Assembly: GCF_014845115.1 (NCBI RefSeq) | Contig: NZ_NKUI01000044.1 | Coordinates: forward strand, 1 to 48,216 | Source of the DNA: Methylorubrum zatmanii | Lineage (GTDB): Bacteria > Pseudomonadota > Alphaproteobacteria > Rhizobiales > Beijerinckiaceae | DNA length: 48,216 bases | Direction of reading: 5' to 3' | Part shown: positions 35,050 to 44,608 of the stretch, piece after piece | Numbering within the stretch: the stretch's first letter is position 1 | Layout of the letters: each line of letters opens with the position of its first letter | Made by a program: the position numbers and the translations under genes | The notes under the pieces: model-generated | Databases searched by the model: none | Told to the model about the DNA's origin: nothing | What the model saw: only the letters and a program-made list of their open reading frames with translations

Positions 35050-35643
35050 ATGCGCCCGCCTAACCTGCCCCTGGTGAGCCCCACCCGCCTCGCTGTGCTC
35101 GCGGCCCTGTTCGCAGTGCTGGTGCCCTTGACCGCCGAATCGGCCCCCGCCCCGGCTCCCGAAGTCGGCAAGGGGCCGGTGACCAAGTTGCCGCTGCCGC
35201 GCTACGCCAGCCTGAAGACCAACCGCGTCAACCTACGCGAGGGGCCCTCGAAGGACCATCGCACGCTCTGGGTGTTCCAGCGCGAGGGCCTCCCGGTCGA
35301 GATCGTCGCCGAGTTCGAGACCTGGCGGCGCATCCGCGATTCGGAGGGGACCGAGGGTTGGGTGCTGCACTCGCTGCTGTCAGGGCGCCGCACCGCCGTG
35401 GTGATCCCGCCATCCGGCGAGCGGGCGGATGCGGCCAAGGCCACCGTTCCCCTCACCGCCCGCGCGGACGATCAATCCGCCGAACAGGCCCGGTTGCAGC
35501 CGGGGGTGATCGGCAGCGTCAAGAGCTGTACCGGCACGTGGTGCCGCCTCGTCGTGCCCCTCCCCGACAAGCGCGGCGATGTCGACGGCTATATCCGCCA
35601 AAGCCGGCTCTGGGGCGTCTACCCGGACGAGCGGGTGGAATAG
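35050..35643 (+). CDS. secreted SH3-domain protein
   Basis: This 197-residue protein has a signal peptide (about residues 1-33, ending TAESA) and two bacterial SH3-like repeats: SLKTNRVNLREGPSKDHRTL to EGWVLHSLLSG near residues 55-115, and a second from GVIGSVKSCTGTWCRL to GYIRQSRLWGVYP near residues 150-193. Such proteins occur widely in Rhizobiales and are thought to bind peptidoglycan or other wall parts. GAGGG precedes ATG 35050; an in-frame ATG at 35017 is less likely. A strong terminator follows. Confidence 0.85.
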   Translation: MRPPNLPLVSPTRLAVLAALFAVLVPLTAESAPAPAPEVGKGPVTKLPLPRYASLKTNRVNLREGPSKDHRTLWVFQREGLPVEIVAEFETWRRIRDSEGTEGWVLHSLLSGRRTAVVIPPSGERADAAKATVPLTARADDQSAEQARLQPGVIGSVKSCTGTWCRLVVPLPDKRGDVDGYIRQSRLWGVYPDERVE

Positions 35644-35647
35644 GCAA

Positions 35648-35680
35648 GAAAAAAGGCCCGGACATCCGGGCCTTTTTTCT
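35648..35680. terminator. bidirectional intrinsic terminator
   Basis: GGCCCGGACATCCGGGCC (35655-35672; 7-bp arms) is flanked by A6 on the left and T6 on the right. It can end both the SH3 gene (+) and the irr gene (-), whose stop is at 35699. Confidence 0.93.
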
Positions 35681-35698
35681 TTCGGCAGGCAGATTTGA

Positions 35699-36202
35699 TC
35701 AGCCGCGACCGGAAACCTGACGACGGCGCAGGCGAACGATCACCTCAACCCCGGCGATCTCCATGCCCTCGGGCGCCTCGGGGAGCGAATCGACCGAGAT
35801 GCCACATTCCGGCATGTCGAGCACCTCGCCCTCTTCCTCCAGGAAGAAGTGGTGATGCTCGCTCGGATTGGTGTCGAAATAGGCCTTCGACCCGTCCAGC
35901 GCGAGCTGGCGCAGGAGCCCGGCCTCGGTGAACTGGTGGAGGGTGTTGTAGACCGTGGCGAGGGACACCGGCACCTTGGCCCGCATCGCCTCGTCGTAGA
36001 GCATTTCCGCAGTCAGGTGGCGGTCGCCGCGGCCGAAAAGGAGCCAGCCCAGGGACAGGCGCTGACGGGTCGGCCGCAGGCCGGCGCGGCGCAGACGGTC
36101 CCGCAGGTCGGACAGCGGGCAGCCACGGCGGCCAGCGGCCGTATCGACCGGAGAAGCGGACCGTGCGTTCAGCACGGCCTGGAGGGGCGTCAGATCGGAC
36201 AT
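35699..36202 (-). CDS. irr: Fur family transcriptional regulator Irr
   Basis: The 167-residue protein is an Irr-type Fur homolog, the heme-responsive iron regulator of Rhizobiales. After a short lead it has a GCP heme-binding-like motif (Gly27-Cys28-Pro29), the DNA-binding domain (GLRPTRQRLSLGWLLFGRGD, then SLATVYNTLHQFTEAGLL near residue 80) and the Irr-typical HHHFF with three His at 116-118. Irr represses heme synthesis and activates or represses iron genes. The start MSDLTPLQ at 36202 is chosen since the longer frame to 36361 lacks family similarity. It is divergent from fabA. Confidence 0.92.
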   Translation of the reverse strand: MSDLTPLQAVLNARSASPVDTAAGRRGCPLSDLRDRLRRAGLRPTRQRLSLGWLLFGRGDRHLTAEMLYDEAMRAKVPVSLATVYNTLHQFTEAGLLRQLALDGSKAYFDTNPSEHHHFFLEEEGEVLDMPECGISVDSLPEAPEGMEIAGVEVIVRLRRRQVSGRG

Positions 36203-36240
36203 CGCCGGGAATGATTCCCACTTATTTAGAACGAGTATAG
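36203..36240 (-). promoter_or_regulatory. irr upstream region with inverted repeat and ICE-like half-site
   Basis: GGGAATGATTCCC (36207-36219) is a 13-bp inverted repeat ending 4 bp before the irr start. Next to it TTTAGAACGAGTATAG (36225-36240) has a good left half of the iron control element recognised by Irr, but a poor right half. Autoregulation is a guess. Confidence 0.35.
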
Positions 36241-36480
36241 CGAGCAAATTATACGGAGCACGGACGCCTGCGGCAACCCGTACCGGCGCGGACTCTGGGT
36301 TGGTACGTGGAATATGCATGACTTCGCCGGTCCCGGGCGGGCACCGCCCAGCAGTGGTCAATCGGGTGCGCAGGGCGCTTTGTGGGCGCGAGAAGCCTGT
36401 GCTAACGAGACACCCATCCCATCACGCCTGTCCGCTCACATCGTCGGACCTGTCCGTCACCGAGGACCCGTACGTCATCC

Positions 36481-37020
36481 ATGGCTTCTCTCGACCAGCA
36501 ATCCGACGGCGCTTCTCAGCAGCGCGCTTCGAGCTTCTCCTACGAGGATCTCCTGGCCTGCGGGCGCGGTGAGCTGTTCGGAGCGGGCAATGCTCAGCTT
36601 CCGCTGCCGCCGATGCTGATGTTCGACCGGATCACCTCGATCGGCACCGAGGGCGGCGCCCATGGCAAGGGCCATGTGCTCGCCGAATTCGACATCCGGC
36701 CCGACCTCTGGTTCTTCCCCTGCCACTTCAAGGGCGATCCGGTGATGCCGGGCTGCCTCGGCCTCGACGCCCTGTGGCAGCTCGTCGGCTTCCATCTCGG
36801 CTGGCTCGGCGCGCCGGGCCGCGGCCGGGCGCTCGGCGTCGGCGAGGTGAAGTTCACCGATCAGGTGCTGCCGACCGTCAAACAGGTCGTCTACGGCATC
36901 GACATCAAGCGCGTGCGCCAGGGCAAGCTCGTGCTCGGCATCGCCGATGGCTGGCTCGAGGCCGACGGGCGGCGCATCTACGAGGCAAGCGACCTGCGCG
37001 TGGCTCTGTTTCGCTCCTGA
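36481..37020 (+). CDS. fabA: 3-hydroxydecanoyl-ACP dehydratase/isomerase FabA
   Basis: A 179-residue hot-dog fold enzyme that dehydrates 3-hydroxydecanoyl-ACP and isomerises the product to cis-3-decenoyl-ACP, the branch to unsaturated fatty acids. The active-site His82 lies in [14 protein letters not shown] and Asp96 in LGLDALWQL, equivalent to His70 and Asp84 of E. coli Fab[12 protein letters not shown] near residue 42 is typical. It is followed by fabB after 153 bp and is divergent from irr, the usual alphaproteobacterial order. Confidence 0.96.
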   Translation: MASLDQQSDGASQQRASSFSYEDLLACGRGELFGAGNAQLPLPPMLMFDRITSIGTEGGAHGKGHVLAEFDIRPDLWFFPCHFKGDPVMPGCLGLDALWQLVGFHLGWLGAPGRGRALGVGEVKFTDQVLPTVKQVVYGIDIKRVRQGKLVLGIADGWLEADGRRIYEASDLRVALFRS

Positions 37021-37173
37021 GGCGGGCCGGCCTCGAAAAGCGCTCTCTTGCATCGAAACCCTGCCTCCTTCGGCGGGGAGCGCGTCGCACGCGGTTGAGA
37101 TTGGCCGCGCGACATCCTAACTGACCCCTCACGGAATTGCCGCGCAGGCTGCGGCAAACAAGCACGAGCCATC

Positions 37174-38400
37174 ATGCGGCGTGTCGTCATCACCGGGATG
37201 GGCATCGTCTCGTCCATCGGCAACAACACCCAGGAGGTGCTGGCCTCCTTGCGGGAAGCCCGCTCCGGGATCACGCATTCCGAGGCGCAGGCGACTCACG
37301 GCTTCCGCAGTCAGGTGGCGGGCGCTCCGGCGCTCGATGCCGAGGCGGTGGTGGACCGCCGCGCCATGCGCTTCCACGGCGGCGGCACCGCCTGGAACCA
37401 TGTCGCCATGGATCAGGCGATTCGCGACGCGGGCCTGGAAGAACGCGAGATCTCCAACGACCGCACCGGTATCATCATGGGCTCGGGCGGCCCCTCGACC
37501 CGGACCATCGTCGAATCGGCCGCCATCGCCCGCGACAAGGGGCCGAAGCGGGTCGGGCCCTTCGCGGTGCCGAAGGCCATGTCCTCGACAGCCTCGGCCA
37601 CGTTGGCCACGTGGTTCAAGATCCGCGGCGTGAACTATTCGATCTCGTCGGCCTGCGCGACCTCGAACCACTGCATCGGCAATGCCGCCGAGATCATCCG
37701 GGGCGGCCGCCAGGACATCATCTTCGCCGGCGGCTGCGAAGAGCTGGACTGGACCCTTTCCGTCCTGTTCGACGCCATGGGCGCGATGTCCTCGCGCTAC
37801 AACGACACACCGACGCGCGCCTCCCGCGCCTACGATGCCAACCGTGACGGCTTCGTCATCGCCGGCGGCGCCGGCGTGCTCGTGCTGGAGGAGTTCGAGC
37901 ACGCCAAGGCCCGCGGCGCGCGGATCTACGGCGAGGTCGCCGGCTACGGCGCCACCTCCGACGGACACGACATGGTCGCCCCCTCCGGCGAGGGCGCGGT
38001 GCGCTGCATGCGCCAAGCCATGGAAGACCTGAAGGGCGCCCGGATCGACTACATCAACCCGCACGCGACCTCGACGCCGGTGGGCGACGACAAGGAGATC
38101 GAGGCGATCCGCCAAGTCTTCGGCTCCGGTGAAGCCTGCCCGCCGATTTCGGCCACCAAGTCGCTGACCGGTCATTCCCTGGGTGCGACGGGCGTGCAGG
38201 AGGCGATCTACTCGCTGCTGATGATGAACAACGGCTTCATCTGCGAAAGCGCGCATATCGACGAGCTCGATCCGGCCTTCGCCGACATGCCGATCCTGCG
38301 CCAGCGCCGGGACGGAGCCTCGCTCGGCCACGTCATGTCGAACTCGTTCGGCTTCGGCGGCACCAACGCGACGCTGGTTCTCAAGCACCCGGACGCCTGA
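37174..38400 (+). CDS. fabB: beta-ketoacyl-ACP synthase I FabB
   Basis: This 408-residue thiolase-fold condensing enzyme extends the unsaturated acyl-ACP made by FabA. The nucleophile Cys161 is in [14 protein letters not shown], and the two active-site His lie in [12 protein letters not shown] near residue 305 and [10 protein letters not shown] near residue 330. The last segment [14 protein letters not shown] is the family signature. It forms a pair with fabA. The start is the ATG at 37174. Confidence 0.96.
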   Translation: MRRVVITGMGIVSSIGNNTQEVLASLREARSGITHSEAQATHGFRSQVAGAPALDAEAVVDRRAMRFHGGGTAWNHVAMDQAIRDAGLEEREISNDRTGIIMGSGGPSTRTIVESAAIARDKGPKRVGPFAVPKAMSSTASATLATWFKIRGVNYSISSACATSNHCIGNAAEIIRGGRQDIIFAGGCEELDWTLSVLFDAMGAMSSRYNDTPTRASRAYDANRDGFVIAGGAGVLVLEEFEHAKARGARIYGEVAGYGATSDGHDMVAPSGEGAVRCMRQAMEDLKGARIDYINPHATSTPVGDDKEIEAIRQVFGSGEACPPISATKSLTGHSLGATGVQEAIYSLLMMNNGFICESAHIDELDPAFADMPILRQRRDGASLGHVMSNSFGFGGTNATLVLKHPDA

Positions 38401-38626
38401 GACGGGATCCGCTTGATCGGAGCGGATCCCGTATCGGCAAGCCCGCGCGGCGTTTGAGCGAAGCCCACATCCGCCCTCCCGAAGGGAGCAACCGGATTTG
38501 GGATGAGGCCTGCGGCGAGCGATTTTGCGGCGCGACGGTCGAGCTTCGCAAATGCGAAACAAAACCGAAGCTCAAGGGCGCGCTTAGTCTGATGGAAATT
38601 CGGAACCCGGCCGTTGCAAGGACGTT

Positions 38627-38644
38627 CCTGCTTCATTAAGCAGG
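38627..38644 (+). promoter_or_regulatory. hairpin enclosing the ribosome binding site of the 39-aa gene
   Basis: CCTGCTT, loop CATT, AAGCAGG form a perfect 7-bp stem. The right arm ends in CAGG, which is the only ribosome binding site candidate, 7 nt before ATG 38652. Pairing would hide it. The loop and spacing suggest control by temperature or a trans-acting factor, or chance. Confidence 0.5.
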
Positions 38645-38651
38645 ATTTACC

Positions 38652-38771
38652 ATGATTACCGTCCTCGCTCTGCTTTCCGTCTGCGGATTGGCCATCGCGG
38701 CCAGTCTGGCAGTGCGCGCCAAGCAGGCGCTGATCGACGACGCCCAATCGGGCACCCGCGGCTACTTCTGA
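38652..38771 (+). CDS. small membrane protein (39 aa)
   Basis: A 39-residue frame from ATG 38652 to TGA 38769-38771. Residues 2-21 (ITVLALLSVCGLAIAASLAV) form one membrane helix, and the tail RAKQALIDDAQSGTRGYF is polar. It lies between fabB and fabI, has its own ribosome binding site and is followed 17 bp later by a terminator, which supports it as a real gene. The family is not recognised. Confidence 0.65.
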   Translation: MITVLALLSVCGLAIAASLAVRAKQALIDDAQSGTRGYF

Positions 38772-38788
38772 TCTCCCGCCTTCCCCAC

Positions 38789-38819
38789 AAGCCCCGTCGC
38801 CCCGCGCCGGGGCTTTTTC
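38789..38819 (+). terminator. intrinsic terminator after the 39-aa gene
   Basis: AAGCCCCG and CGGGGCTT form an 8-bp stem with a GC-rich loop, running into TTTTT. It separates fabA-fabB and the small gene from fabI, so fabI probably has its own promoter in 38820-39027. Confidence 0.85.
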
Positions 38820-39027
38820 ATGCCCGGTGCGCAACGGGATGCAGCGCGTGGACAGGCCGTCGCCCGGCGGGCTAAGCCTCAGGAGAGCGCCGACGCGCCC
38901 GCGCGTTCCCGACCGAGATGCGGACCGGTTCGGCGACGGGGAATGCGTCGGACAAGAGACCTGAGCCGCTGCCGAGCCCGATCCGTTCGGGATCGGCCGC
39001 AGGTCGAGCGTGTACGGGTGAGAACGA

Positions 39028-39855
39028 ATGACGGGTTTGATGGCGGGCAAGCGCGGCCTCATCATGGGGGTCGCCAACGATCATTCGATCGCGTGGGGCA
39101 TCGCCAAGACCCTGCATCGGCACGGTGCCGAGCTGGCCTTCACCTACCAGGGTGAGGCCTTGGGGCGCCGGGTCGCGCCGCTCGCCGCCTCGGTCGGGTC
39201 CGACATCGTGCTGCCCTGCGATGTGGAGGACATCGCCACCGTCGACGCCGCCTTCGCCACACTCGACGAGCGCTTCCCCGATGGAATCGACTTCATCGTC
39301 CATGCCATCGGCTTCTCCGACAAGGCGCAGCTCAAGGGGCGCTACGTCGATGTGACCACCCGCGCGAATTTCTCGCGCACCATGACCATCTCCTGCTTCT
39401 CTTTCACCGAGATCGCCCAGCGCGCCGCCGCCCGGATGCCCCGGGGCGGCTCGCTCCTGACGCTGACCTATGCCGGCTCGACCCGGGTGATGCCCAACTA
39501 CAACGTGATGGGCGTGGCCAAGGCCGCGCTGGAAGCCTCCGTCCGCTATCTTGCCAGCGATCTCGGGCCGGACGGCATCCGGGTGAACGCCCTCTCGGCA
39601 GGGCCGATGCGCACGCTGGCGGGCGCTGGCATCGCCGATGCGCGGCTGATGTACAATCATCAGAAGGCCCATGCCCCCCTGCGTCGCACGGTGACGCTGG
39701 AGGATGTCGGCAATTCCGCCCTCTATCTGCTGTCGGATCTCTCCGGCGGCGTGACCGGAGAGATCCACTTCGTTGATTCGGGCTACAACATCATCTCGAT
39801 GCCCCGCACGGCCGTGCTCCAGGCGCAGGACGAGGCGGGCGTCGGCGACGTCTGA
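39028..39855 (+). CDS. fabI: enoyl-ACP reductase FabI
   Basis: The 275-residue enzyme reduces trans-2-enoyl-ACP with NAD(P)H, the last step of each fatty acid elongation round. It is an SDR-family FabI: GVANDHSIAWGIAKTLHRHG near residue 14, VHAIGFSDKAQLKGRY near residue 91, and catalytic Tyr and Lys in the YAGSTRVMPNYNVMGVAKAA block near residues 149-168. It closes the fab group and is the target class of triclosan. The C-terminal 20 residues are an extra tail. Confidence 0.95.
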   Translation: MTGLMAGKRGLIMGVANDHSIAWGIAKTLHRHGAELAFTYQGEALGRRVAPLAASVGSDIVLPCDVEDIATVDAAFATLDERFPDGIDFIVHAIGFSDKAQLKGRYVDVTTRANFSRTMTISCFSFTEIAQRAAARMPRGGSLLTLTYAGSTRVMPNYNVMGVAKAALEASVRYLASDLGPDGIRVNALSAGPMRTLAGAGIADARLMYNHQKAHAPLRRTVTLEDVGNSALYLLSDLSGGVTGEIHFVDSGYNIISMPRTAVLQAQDEAGVGDV

Positions 39856-39932
39856 TCGTCGGCGGTTCTAGCGCGGGCGTGTCCACGCATCGCTTGTGGA
39901 AAGCGGGCGGGCACCGCAGGGTGCGGCCCGCG

Positions 39933-40682
39933 ATGACCCCCTCCCCGCTCCGCCACCTGCCGCGTTCACTCCTTACCGCCGTCCCGCTGCTCCTCAGCAG
40001 CGCGGGCTGCGCCTTGGCGCAGAGCGTCACTCTCGATCTCGGCGCGGGCGGCACCACGGAGCGGGCGCTCCAGCTCGTGGCGCTGATCACGGTCCTGGCG
40101 CTCGCGCCTTCCGTGCTGGTGATGGCCACCGCCTTCACCCGAATCGTCGTGGTTCTGTCGATCCTGCGCTCGGCGCTCGGCACGCAGACCGCGCCGCCGA
40201 ACGCCGTCATCGTCAGCCTCGCCCTGTTCCTGACCGCCTTCGTGATGGCGCCAACGGCCCGCGAGGCCTACCGAGCCGGGATCGAGCCGCTGATGGCGGG
40301 TCAGATCAGCCAATCCCAGGCGTTCGAGCGCGCATCGGGCCCGTTCAAGACCTTCATGCTGCGCAACGTCCGCGAGAAGGATCTGAAACTGTTCCTCGAC
40401 ATGGCGCGCCAGCCCGCCCCGGCCGGACCGGAAGCGGTCGGCCTGGAGATCGTCACCCCCGCCTTCATGATCTCGGAACTGCGCCGTGCCTTCGAGATCG
40501 GCTTCCTCCTGTTCATCCCCTTTCTCATCATCGACCTCGTGGTCGCCTCGGTGCTGATGGCCATGGGCATGATGATGCTGCCGCCGGCCACGGTGGCACT
40601 GCCGTTCAAGCTGATCTTCTTCGTCCTGGTCGACGGCTGGACGCTGGTGGCGGGCTCCCTCGTTCAGAGTTACGGAGGATGA
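39933..40682 (+). CDS. fliP: flagellar biosynthesis protein FliP
   Basis: This 249-residue protein is FliP, a core subunit of the flagellar type III export gate. It has a signal peptide (about residues 1-29), then RALQLVALITVLALAPSVLV, the AFTRIVVVLSILRSALGTQ motif, a large periplasmic segment and the C-terminal signature FIPFLIIDLVVASVLMAMGM near residue 190. The start at ATG 39933 puts the signal peptide at the N-terminus; a GTG at 39879 is in frame. Its usual partners (fliO, fliQ, fliR) are not next to it. Confidence 0.94.
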   Translation: MTPSPLRHLPRSLLTAVPLLLSSAGCALAQSVTLDLGAGGTTERALQLVALITVLALAPSVLVMATAFTRIVVVLSILRSALGTQTAPPNAVIVSLALFLTAFVMAPTAREAYRAGIEPLMAGQISQSQAFERASGPFKTFMLRNVREKDLKLFLDMARQPAPAGPEAVGLEIVTPAFMISELRRAFEIGFLLFIPFLIIDLVVASVLMAMGMMMLPPATVALPFKLIFFVLVDGWTLVAGSLVQSYGG

Positions 40683-40740
40683 GCTTGGCCGTTGCGCGAT
40701 TCGAGATCGCGGCGGCAGCACGACACAGGGAACCGGACGC

Positions 40741-41142
40741 ATGGATCTGAGGACTGTCACCACATCATGGGCCCCGCGGATGCTGAGCGTCCTGCGGATC
40801 GTCGCCGCATTGATCTTCATGGCGCACGGCACGCAGAAGATCCTCGGTTTCCCGGCGAGCCAAATGAACCCGCCGCTGCTGTCCCTGCTGGGCGCCGCCG
40901 GGCTGCTCGAACTGATCGGTGGCGCGCTGCTTCTGATCGGCCTGTTCAGCCGCCCGGTCGCCTTCCTGCTCTCGGGCCAGATGGCCTTCGCCTACTTCAT
41001 GGCCCACGCGCCCAAGAGCCCGTTCCCGGCGCTGAACGGCGGCGACGCGGCGATCCTCTTCTGCTTCGTCTTCCTCTACATCGCCTTCGCCGGCCCCGGC
41101 CCGTGGAGCCTGGACGCGCAGCGCAGCCGCAGCGCCTTTTGA
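40741..41142 (+). CDS. DoxX family membrane protein
   Basis: The 133-residue product has four membrane helices and the DoxX pattern: ALIFMAHGTQKILGFP near residue 21, GLLELIGGALLLIGLFSRPV near residue 55, and AYFMAHAPKSPFPALNGGD near residue 83. DoxX-like proteins have unclear roles; some take part in redox or thiosulfate metabolism. AGGGAA precedes the start. Its stop lies 3 bp from the stop of the convergent large gene. Confidence 0.88.
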   Translation: MDLRTVTTSWAPRMLSVLRIVAALIFMAHGTQKILGFPASQMNPPLLSLLGAAGLLELIGGALLLIGLFSRPVAFLLSGQMAFAYFMAHAPKSPFPALNGGDAAILFCFVFLYIAFAGPGPWSLDAQRSRSAF

Positions 41143-41145
41143 GGA

Positions 41146-44100
41146 TCATCCCGGCGGGGGCGACAGCGCTTCGGCCCGGTTGCCGGGCGCCACGCTGCCG
41201 CGCTCCGGCACGGCATTGTCCGGATAGCGCTTGCGGTATTCCGTGAGGAAGGCGGCGAGCGTCTCCGCCTTGGTGGCGCGCAGGGCCGCATCGCGGAAGG
41301 CGGCGGTGCGGGAGGCATCGGGGCGCATCAGCATCGCGAAGGTGCGGGCATCCGCGCTCTCGGCCATCAGCCCGGCGAACTTCGCCTTCAGCCGTTCGAG
41401 GCCGAGGGTCTCGCCCGCGAGCCCATAGGCGATGCCGGCTCGGATCACATCGGCCCGCGCCGCGTCGTCGAGGGGCTTGCCGGTGCTCCAGGCGGTCCCG
41501 ACGATCATCTCGTGGGCCTCGCCCGCCTCGCGCCAACGCCGAGCTCCCCACAGGATATCGGCCCGCAGCCGCTCCGCGTCGGATCCGGTTTCGCCCTCGA
41601 CGGTCTCGAGGGCGAGATCCGTGCGGGAGAGGTCCGACAGGGCACGGGCGCGCAGCAGCGCGCGGGAGCGGCGCACCTCCTCCGGCAAGCCGGGAACATG
41701 GGTGGCGTCGAGCGTCTGAAGCGCTTCCAGGGGCTTGCCGGCCATCAGCCGGATCGTAGCGAGCCGGGCCGAAACCGCCGCGCGGGCCGGTCCCTGAAGG
41801 CGGCGCTCGATCTGGTGTTGCAGCAACTCGTCGGCGGAATCGAGCAGGTCCAGGGCCACGAGACGGTCGGCCAGGCGCCGCACGATCTCGTCGGCGCGCC
41901 GCCCCGCCGGAGCGAAGTCCCTGTAGTCGAAGTAGAGCGCCAGCGCCTCGACCCCGCCGAGTCGCTCGCCCCGTGCCCCCAGGAACAGATCCTCGAACAC
42001 CGCCTGGGCCCGCTCGTGGAGGGTTCTCACCGTCGGTGCGTTCGCATCCAGCACGTCGGCCCGGCGGGCGGTGGCAAACAGCTTGCGCCAGCGCCCGGCA
42101 TCCTCGTAGAGGCCGCCCAGGGCGCCGAGAGTCTCGATTTCGGTGGCGCCGCCGTGCCAGGTCAGGCCCAGAACCTCGAGCCGGTCGATCGCATCGGGCA
42201 GAGCCGTCTTGCCGAGCCGGTAGCCCAAAGCCGCTGCGCGCCACGTCGCCTCGGCCGCGATCGGCCAGGGCGCCTGATCCCGCAGCGTCTCGTAGGCCGA
42301 CAGGGCCGCCGCCCCGCGCCCGGTCGCCTCGTCCACCTTGGCTCGCAGCAGGGTCAGGCGGTCGCGGGTCGCGTCGGTCGCGGCGCGGGAGGCGGCAACC
42401 GATTCGCGGGCCGCGGCCTCCCAATCGCCGGTCTCGACGGCGGCCTCCGCGGCGGCGGCATGGAAATAAGAGGCGAGCGTCTCGGGGTAGCGCTCCAACA
42501 CCGGCTCGCCGGCACGCAGGGCGGCCGCCGCCTCGGCCCAGCGGCCGAGGGCCGCATCGGCCAGGCCGCGCCACAGCCGCGCCTCGGGGTTGATGGCGAA
42601 GCGCTCCTCGGAGAGCAGCTTGCGCGCCTCCTCGCTGCGGCCGATCCGGGTGAGCAGGATGCCGCGCATCAGCGCCGTCTGCCGGTCGCCGTCGATCACC
42701 ACATCCTCGGCCGCGGCGGCGGTGAGCGTGCCGAGCGCCTCGACGTCGAGATCGTTGGCCATCAGCATCTTGGCAAGGGTGAGGCGGAGGCCGCCGCGGT
42801 CGCGGCGATGGGCCTCGGCGGCGGCGAGGAGCCCGTCCCGCAGGGTGGTGCGGACGTCGCCCCGCTGCGCCTTCTCCCAGGTGTCGCGGTCGATGACGAG
42901 ATCGCTGACTGCCTCCACCGCCGGATCGGCCGGGCGCGAGACCCCGGAGACCGCAAGGCCGCCTTCCCTGCCCTCCTTGCCACCCTCCCGCACGATGGTG
43001 ACGCCGTCGAGATCCGGCCGCACGATCAGGTCGTCCGCACGGGCGAGCACGGCGAGACCGAGCCGGCTCGGAATCAGGTCGAACTCGACGAAGCGCTGCA
43101 TCTTGGCCACCCCCGCCGGCCGGGCGCCCACCGTCGTCACGACGGCGATGCGCTCACCGTCGAAGTCGAGCCAGCCGGCCGGGCCTGGATCGGGCAGGCG
43201 CAGGGAGAGGCCGATGCGGCCCTGGCTCGTCGGCATCCGCTGGGCGGTCAGGCTCTCGCTCGGCGCGAGGCCGTCGCCCGCCACCATCTCCCATCCCATC
43301 GGCTCAGTCACCGGCAGGAGATCCACGAGCCGGTTTGCGGGGGCTTTGAAGCGCAGCACGGTGAAGCCGCCGCTGCGCAGGGGCGGGCCGAGGGCGACGA
43401 GCCCGGTCGTTCCGGACGAGGGAGGCTGGACCGGCTCGGTGGTGGCGAAGACCAGCGTGACGATGCCGCCGCGCTCGAACAGAGCCGCCGGCACGCGCGT
43501 GGCGAAGGGAAAGACGAGCCCCGCGCCCGCCTTGCGCGGCGGGGGCTCGGCCCGGCGCGGCGGCGCCTCCGCAAGGCGGGCCGGCGCCGCCTCCTTCTTC
43601 GCCTCCATTGCCGCTTCCTGCGTCCCCTCCTGCGCTGCGGCGGAGGGCGCCGGCTTCGCTTCGACCTCCTTCGCTGGCTTTGAGAGGAAGTCGATGATCG
43701 CGAGATCCTCGTCCCGTTCCGTCACGACGGTCACGCCCTCGCCCGGCGTCGCGAGGATGCGCGTCTCACCCGCCTCGGTTTCGACGGCGATCCTGCCGAT
43801 GGCCGGGTCGAGGCGCCCGCGCAGGGAATGGTCGTCGAGGCGCCATGCGCCCGGCAGCGTCAGGCGCGTTGCCGTCTCGGCTGGGGCGAAGACCGCCTCC
43901 GTCCCCGCCGGCACCCGAAGGCTGAGCCGGGTGCGGGCCGGGCCGTGGGAGAGTTCCAGCGAGAGCGGACGCGGCGGCGGGGCCGGGTTGCGCGCCTTCA
44001 GGCTCGCCTCGGCAGCAGCAGCCCGGCGGGCGAGATCCGCCACCACCTCGGCCGGCAGCGGCGGAGGAAAGCCGCTCCAATTGTCCGGCAGGAGATCGAC

Positions 44101-44478
44101 GAAGACCCGCTCGCCGGCATCCTGCACGTTGATGCGATAGGGCCTCTGCAGCGCCAGCCTCATGGCGGAGCCATCGGGGTCGCGTCGCACCACCGCGACG
44201 TAATCGGGCATGCCGACGGCGATCCGCTCGGGGCCCGCGCCGACCGATTCGCCGAAGCCGAGCACGAGGATGGCGCCGGAGAGCCGGGCCTTCACCTTCA
44301 CCGGCTCGTCGAAGGTCAGGACGATGCGGCCGAAGCCGTCCGATTGCGCGCCCTTGGCGGAAACCAGACGGGCCGCAGAGGCCGCCGAGGCCCCGGCGCA
44401 CAGACCGAGCACGAGGCCGGCGCGCAGGATGAGCCTGCCCGGACGCAGCCGCTGCCTCTGACCGGCCCGTCCTCCCAT
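41146..44478 (-). CDS. large secreted protein with AMIN-like N-terminus and TPR-like C-terminus
   Basis: An 1110-residue protein of unknown function. A signal peptide (about residues 13-36) is followed by a beta-rich region (45-135: GRIVLTFDEPVKVKARLSGA, then RPYRINVQDAGERVFVDLLP) resembling AMIN domains of wall amidases and secretins. Residues about 265-320 are a Pro/Ala/Glu/Lys-rich linker, a second beta-rich part runs to about 520, and the last 550 residues are Ala/Leu-rich helical repeats of TPR style (ALGRWAEAAAALRAGEPVLE). It is probably a periplasmic or wall-associated scaffold. It lies near fliP and upstream of it on the minus strand is a small periplasmic protein gene. Confidence 0.72.
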   Translation of the reverse strand: MGGRAGQRQRLRPGRLILRAGLVLGLCAGASAASAARLVSAKGAQSDGFGRIVLTFDEPVKVKARLSGAILVLGFGESVGAGPERIAVGMPDYVAVVRRDPDGSAMRLALQRPYRINVQDAGERVFVDLLPDNWSGFPPPLPAEVVADLARRAAAAEASLKARNPAPPPRPLSLELSHGPARTRLSLRVPAGTEAVFAPAETATRLTLPGAWRLDDHSLRGRLDPAIGRIAVETEAGETRILATPGEGVTVVTERDEDLAIIDFLSKPAKEVEAKPAPSAAAQEGTQEAAMEAKKEAAPARLAEAPPRRAEPPPRKAGAGLVFPFATRVPAALFERGGIVTLVFATTEPVQPPSSGTTGLVALGPPLRSGGFTVLRFKAPANRLVDLLPVTEPMGWEMVAGDGLAPSESLTAQRMPTSQGRIGLSLRLPDPGPAGWLDFDGERIAVVTTVGARPAGVAKMQRFVEFDLIPSRLGLAVLARADDLIVRPDLDGVTIVREGGKEGREGGLAVSGVSRPADPAVEAVSDLVIDRDTWEKAQRGDVRTTLRDGLLAAAEAHRRDRGGLRLTLAKMLMANDLDVEALGTLTAAAAEDVVIDGDRQTALMRGILLTRIGRSEEARKLLSEERFAINPEARLWRGLADAALGRWAEAAAALRAGEPVLERYPETLASYFHAAAAEAAVETGDWEAAARESVAASRAATDATRDRLTLLRAKVDEATGRGAAALSAYETLRDQAPWPIAAEATWRAAALGYRLGKTALPDAIDRLEVLGLTWHGGATEIETLGALGGLYEDAGRWRKLFATARRADVLDANAPTVRTLHERAQAVFEDLFLGARGERLGGVEALALYFDYRDFAPAGRRADEIVRRLADRLVALDLLDSADELLQHQIERRLQGPARAAVSARLATIRLMAGKPLEALQTLDATHVPGLPEEVRRSRALLRARALSDLSRTDLALETVEGETGSDAERLRADILWGARRWREAGEAHEMIVGTAWSTGKPLDDAARADVIRAGIAYGLAGETLGLERLKAKFAGLMAESADARTFAMLMRPDASRTAAFRDAALRATKAETLAAFLTEYRKRYPDNAVPERGSVAPGNRAEALSPPPG

Positions 44479-44608
44479 CGCGCGAAACGCCCGCCTTCGC
44501 GGCGTCCGGCCTCAGACGAGGGCCGGTCGCCCTACGCCACCGATGCGGGCAGTCTGGCGCAACGCGGTGAACGGGCGCTTAAAAGACGGCTCTTCGGCGC
44601 CAAGCGTT

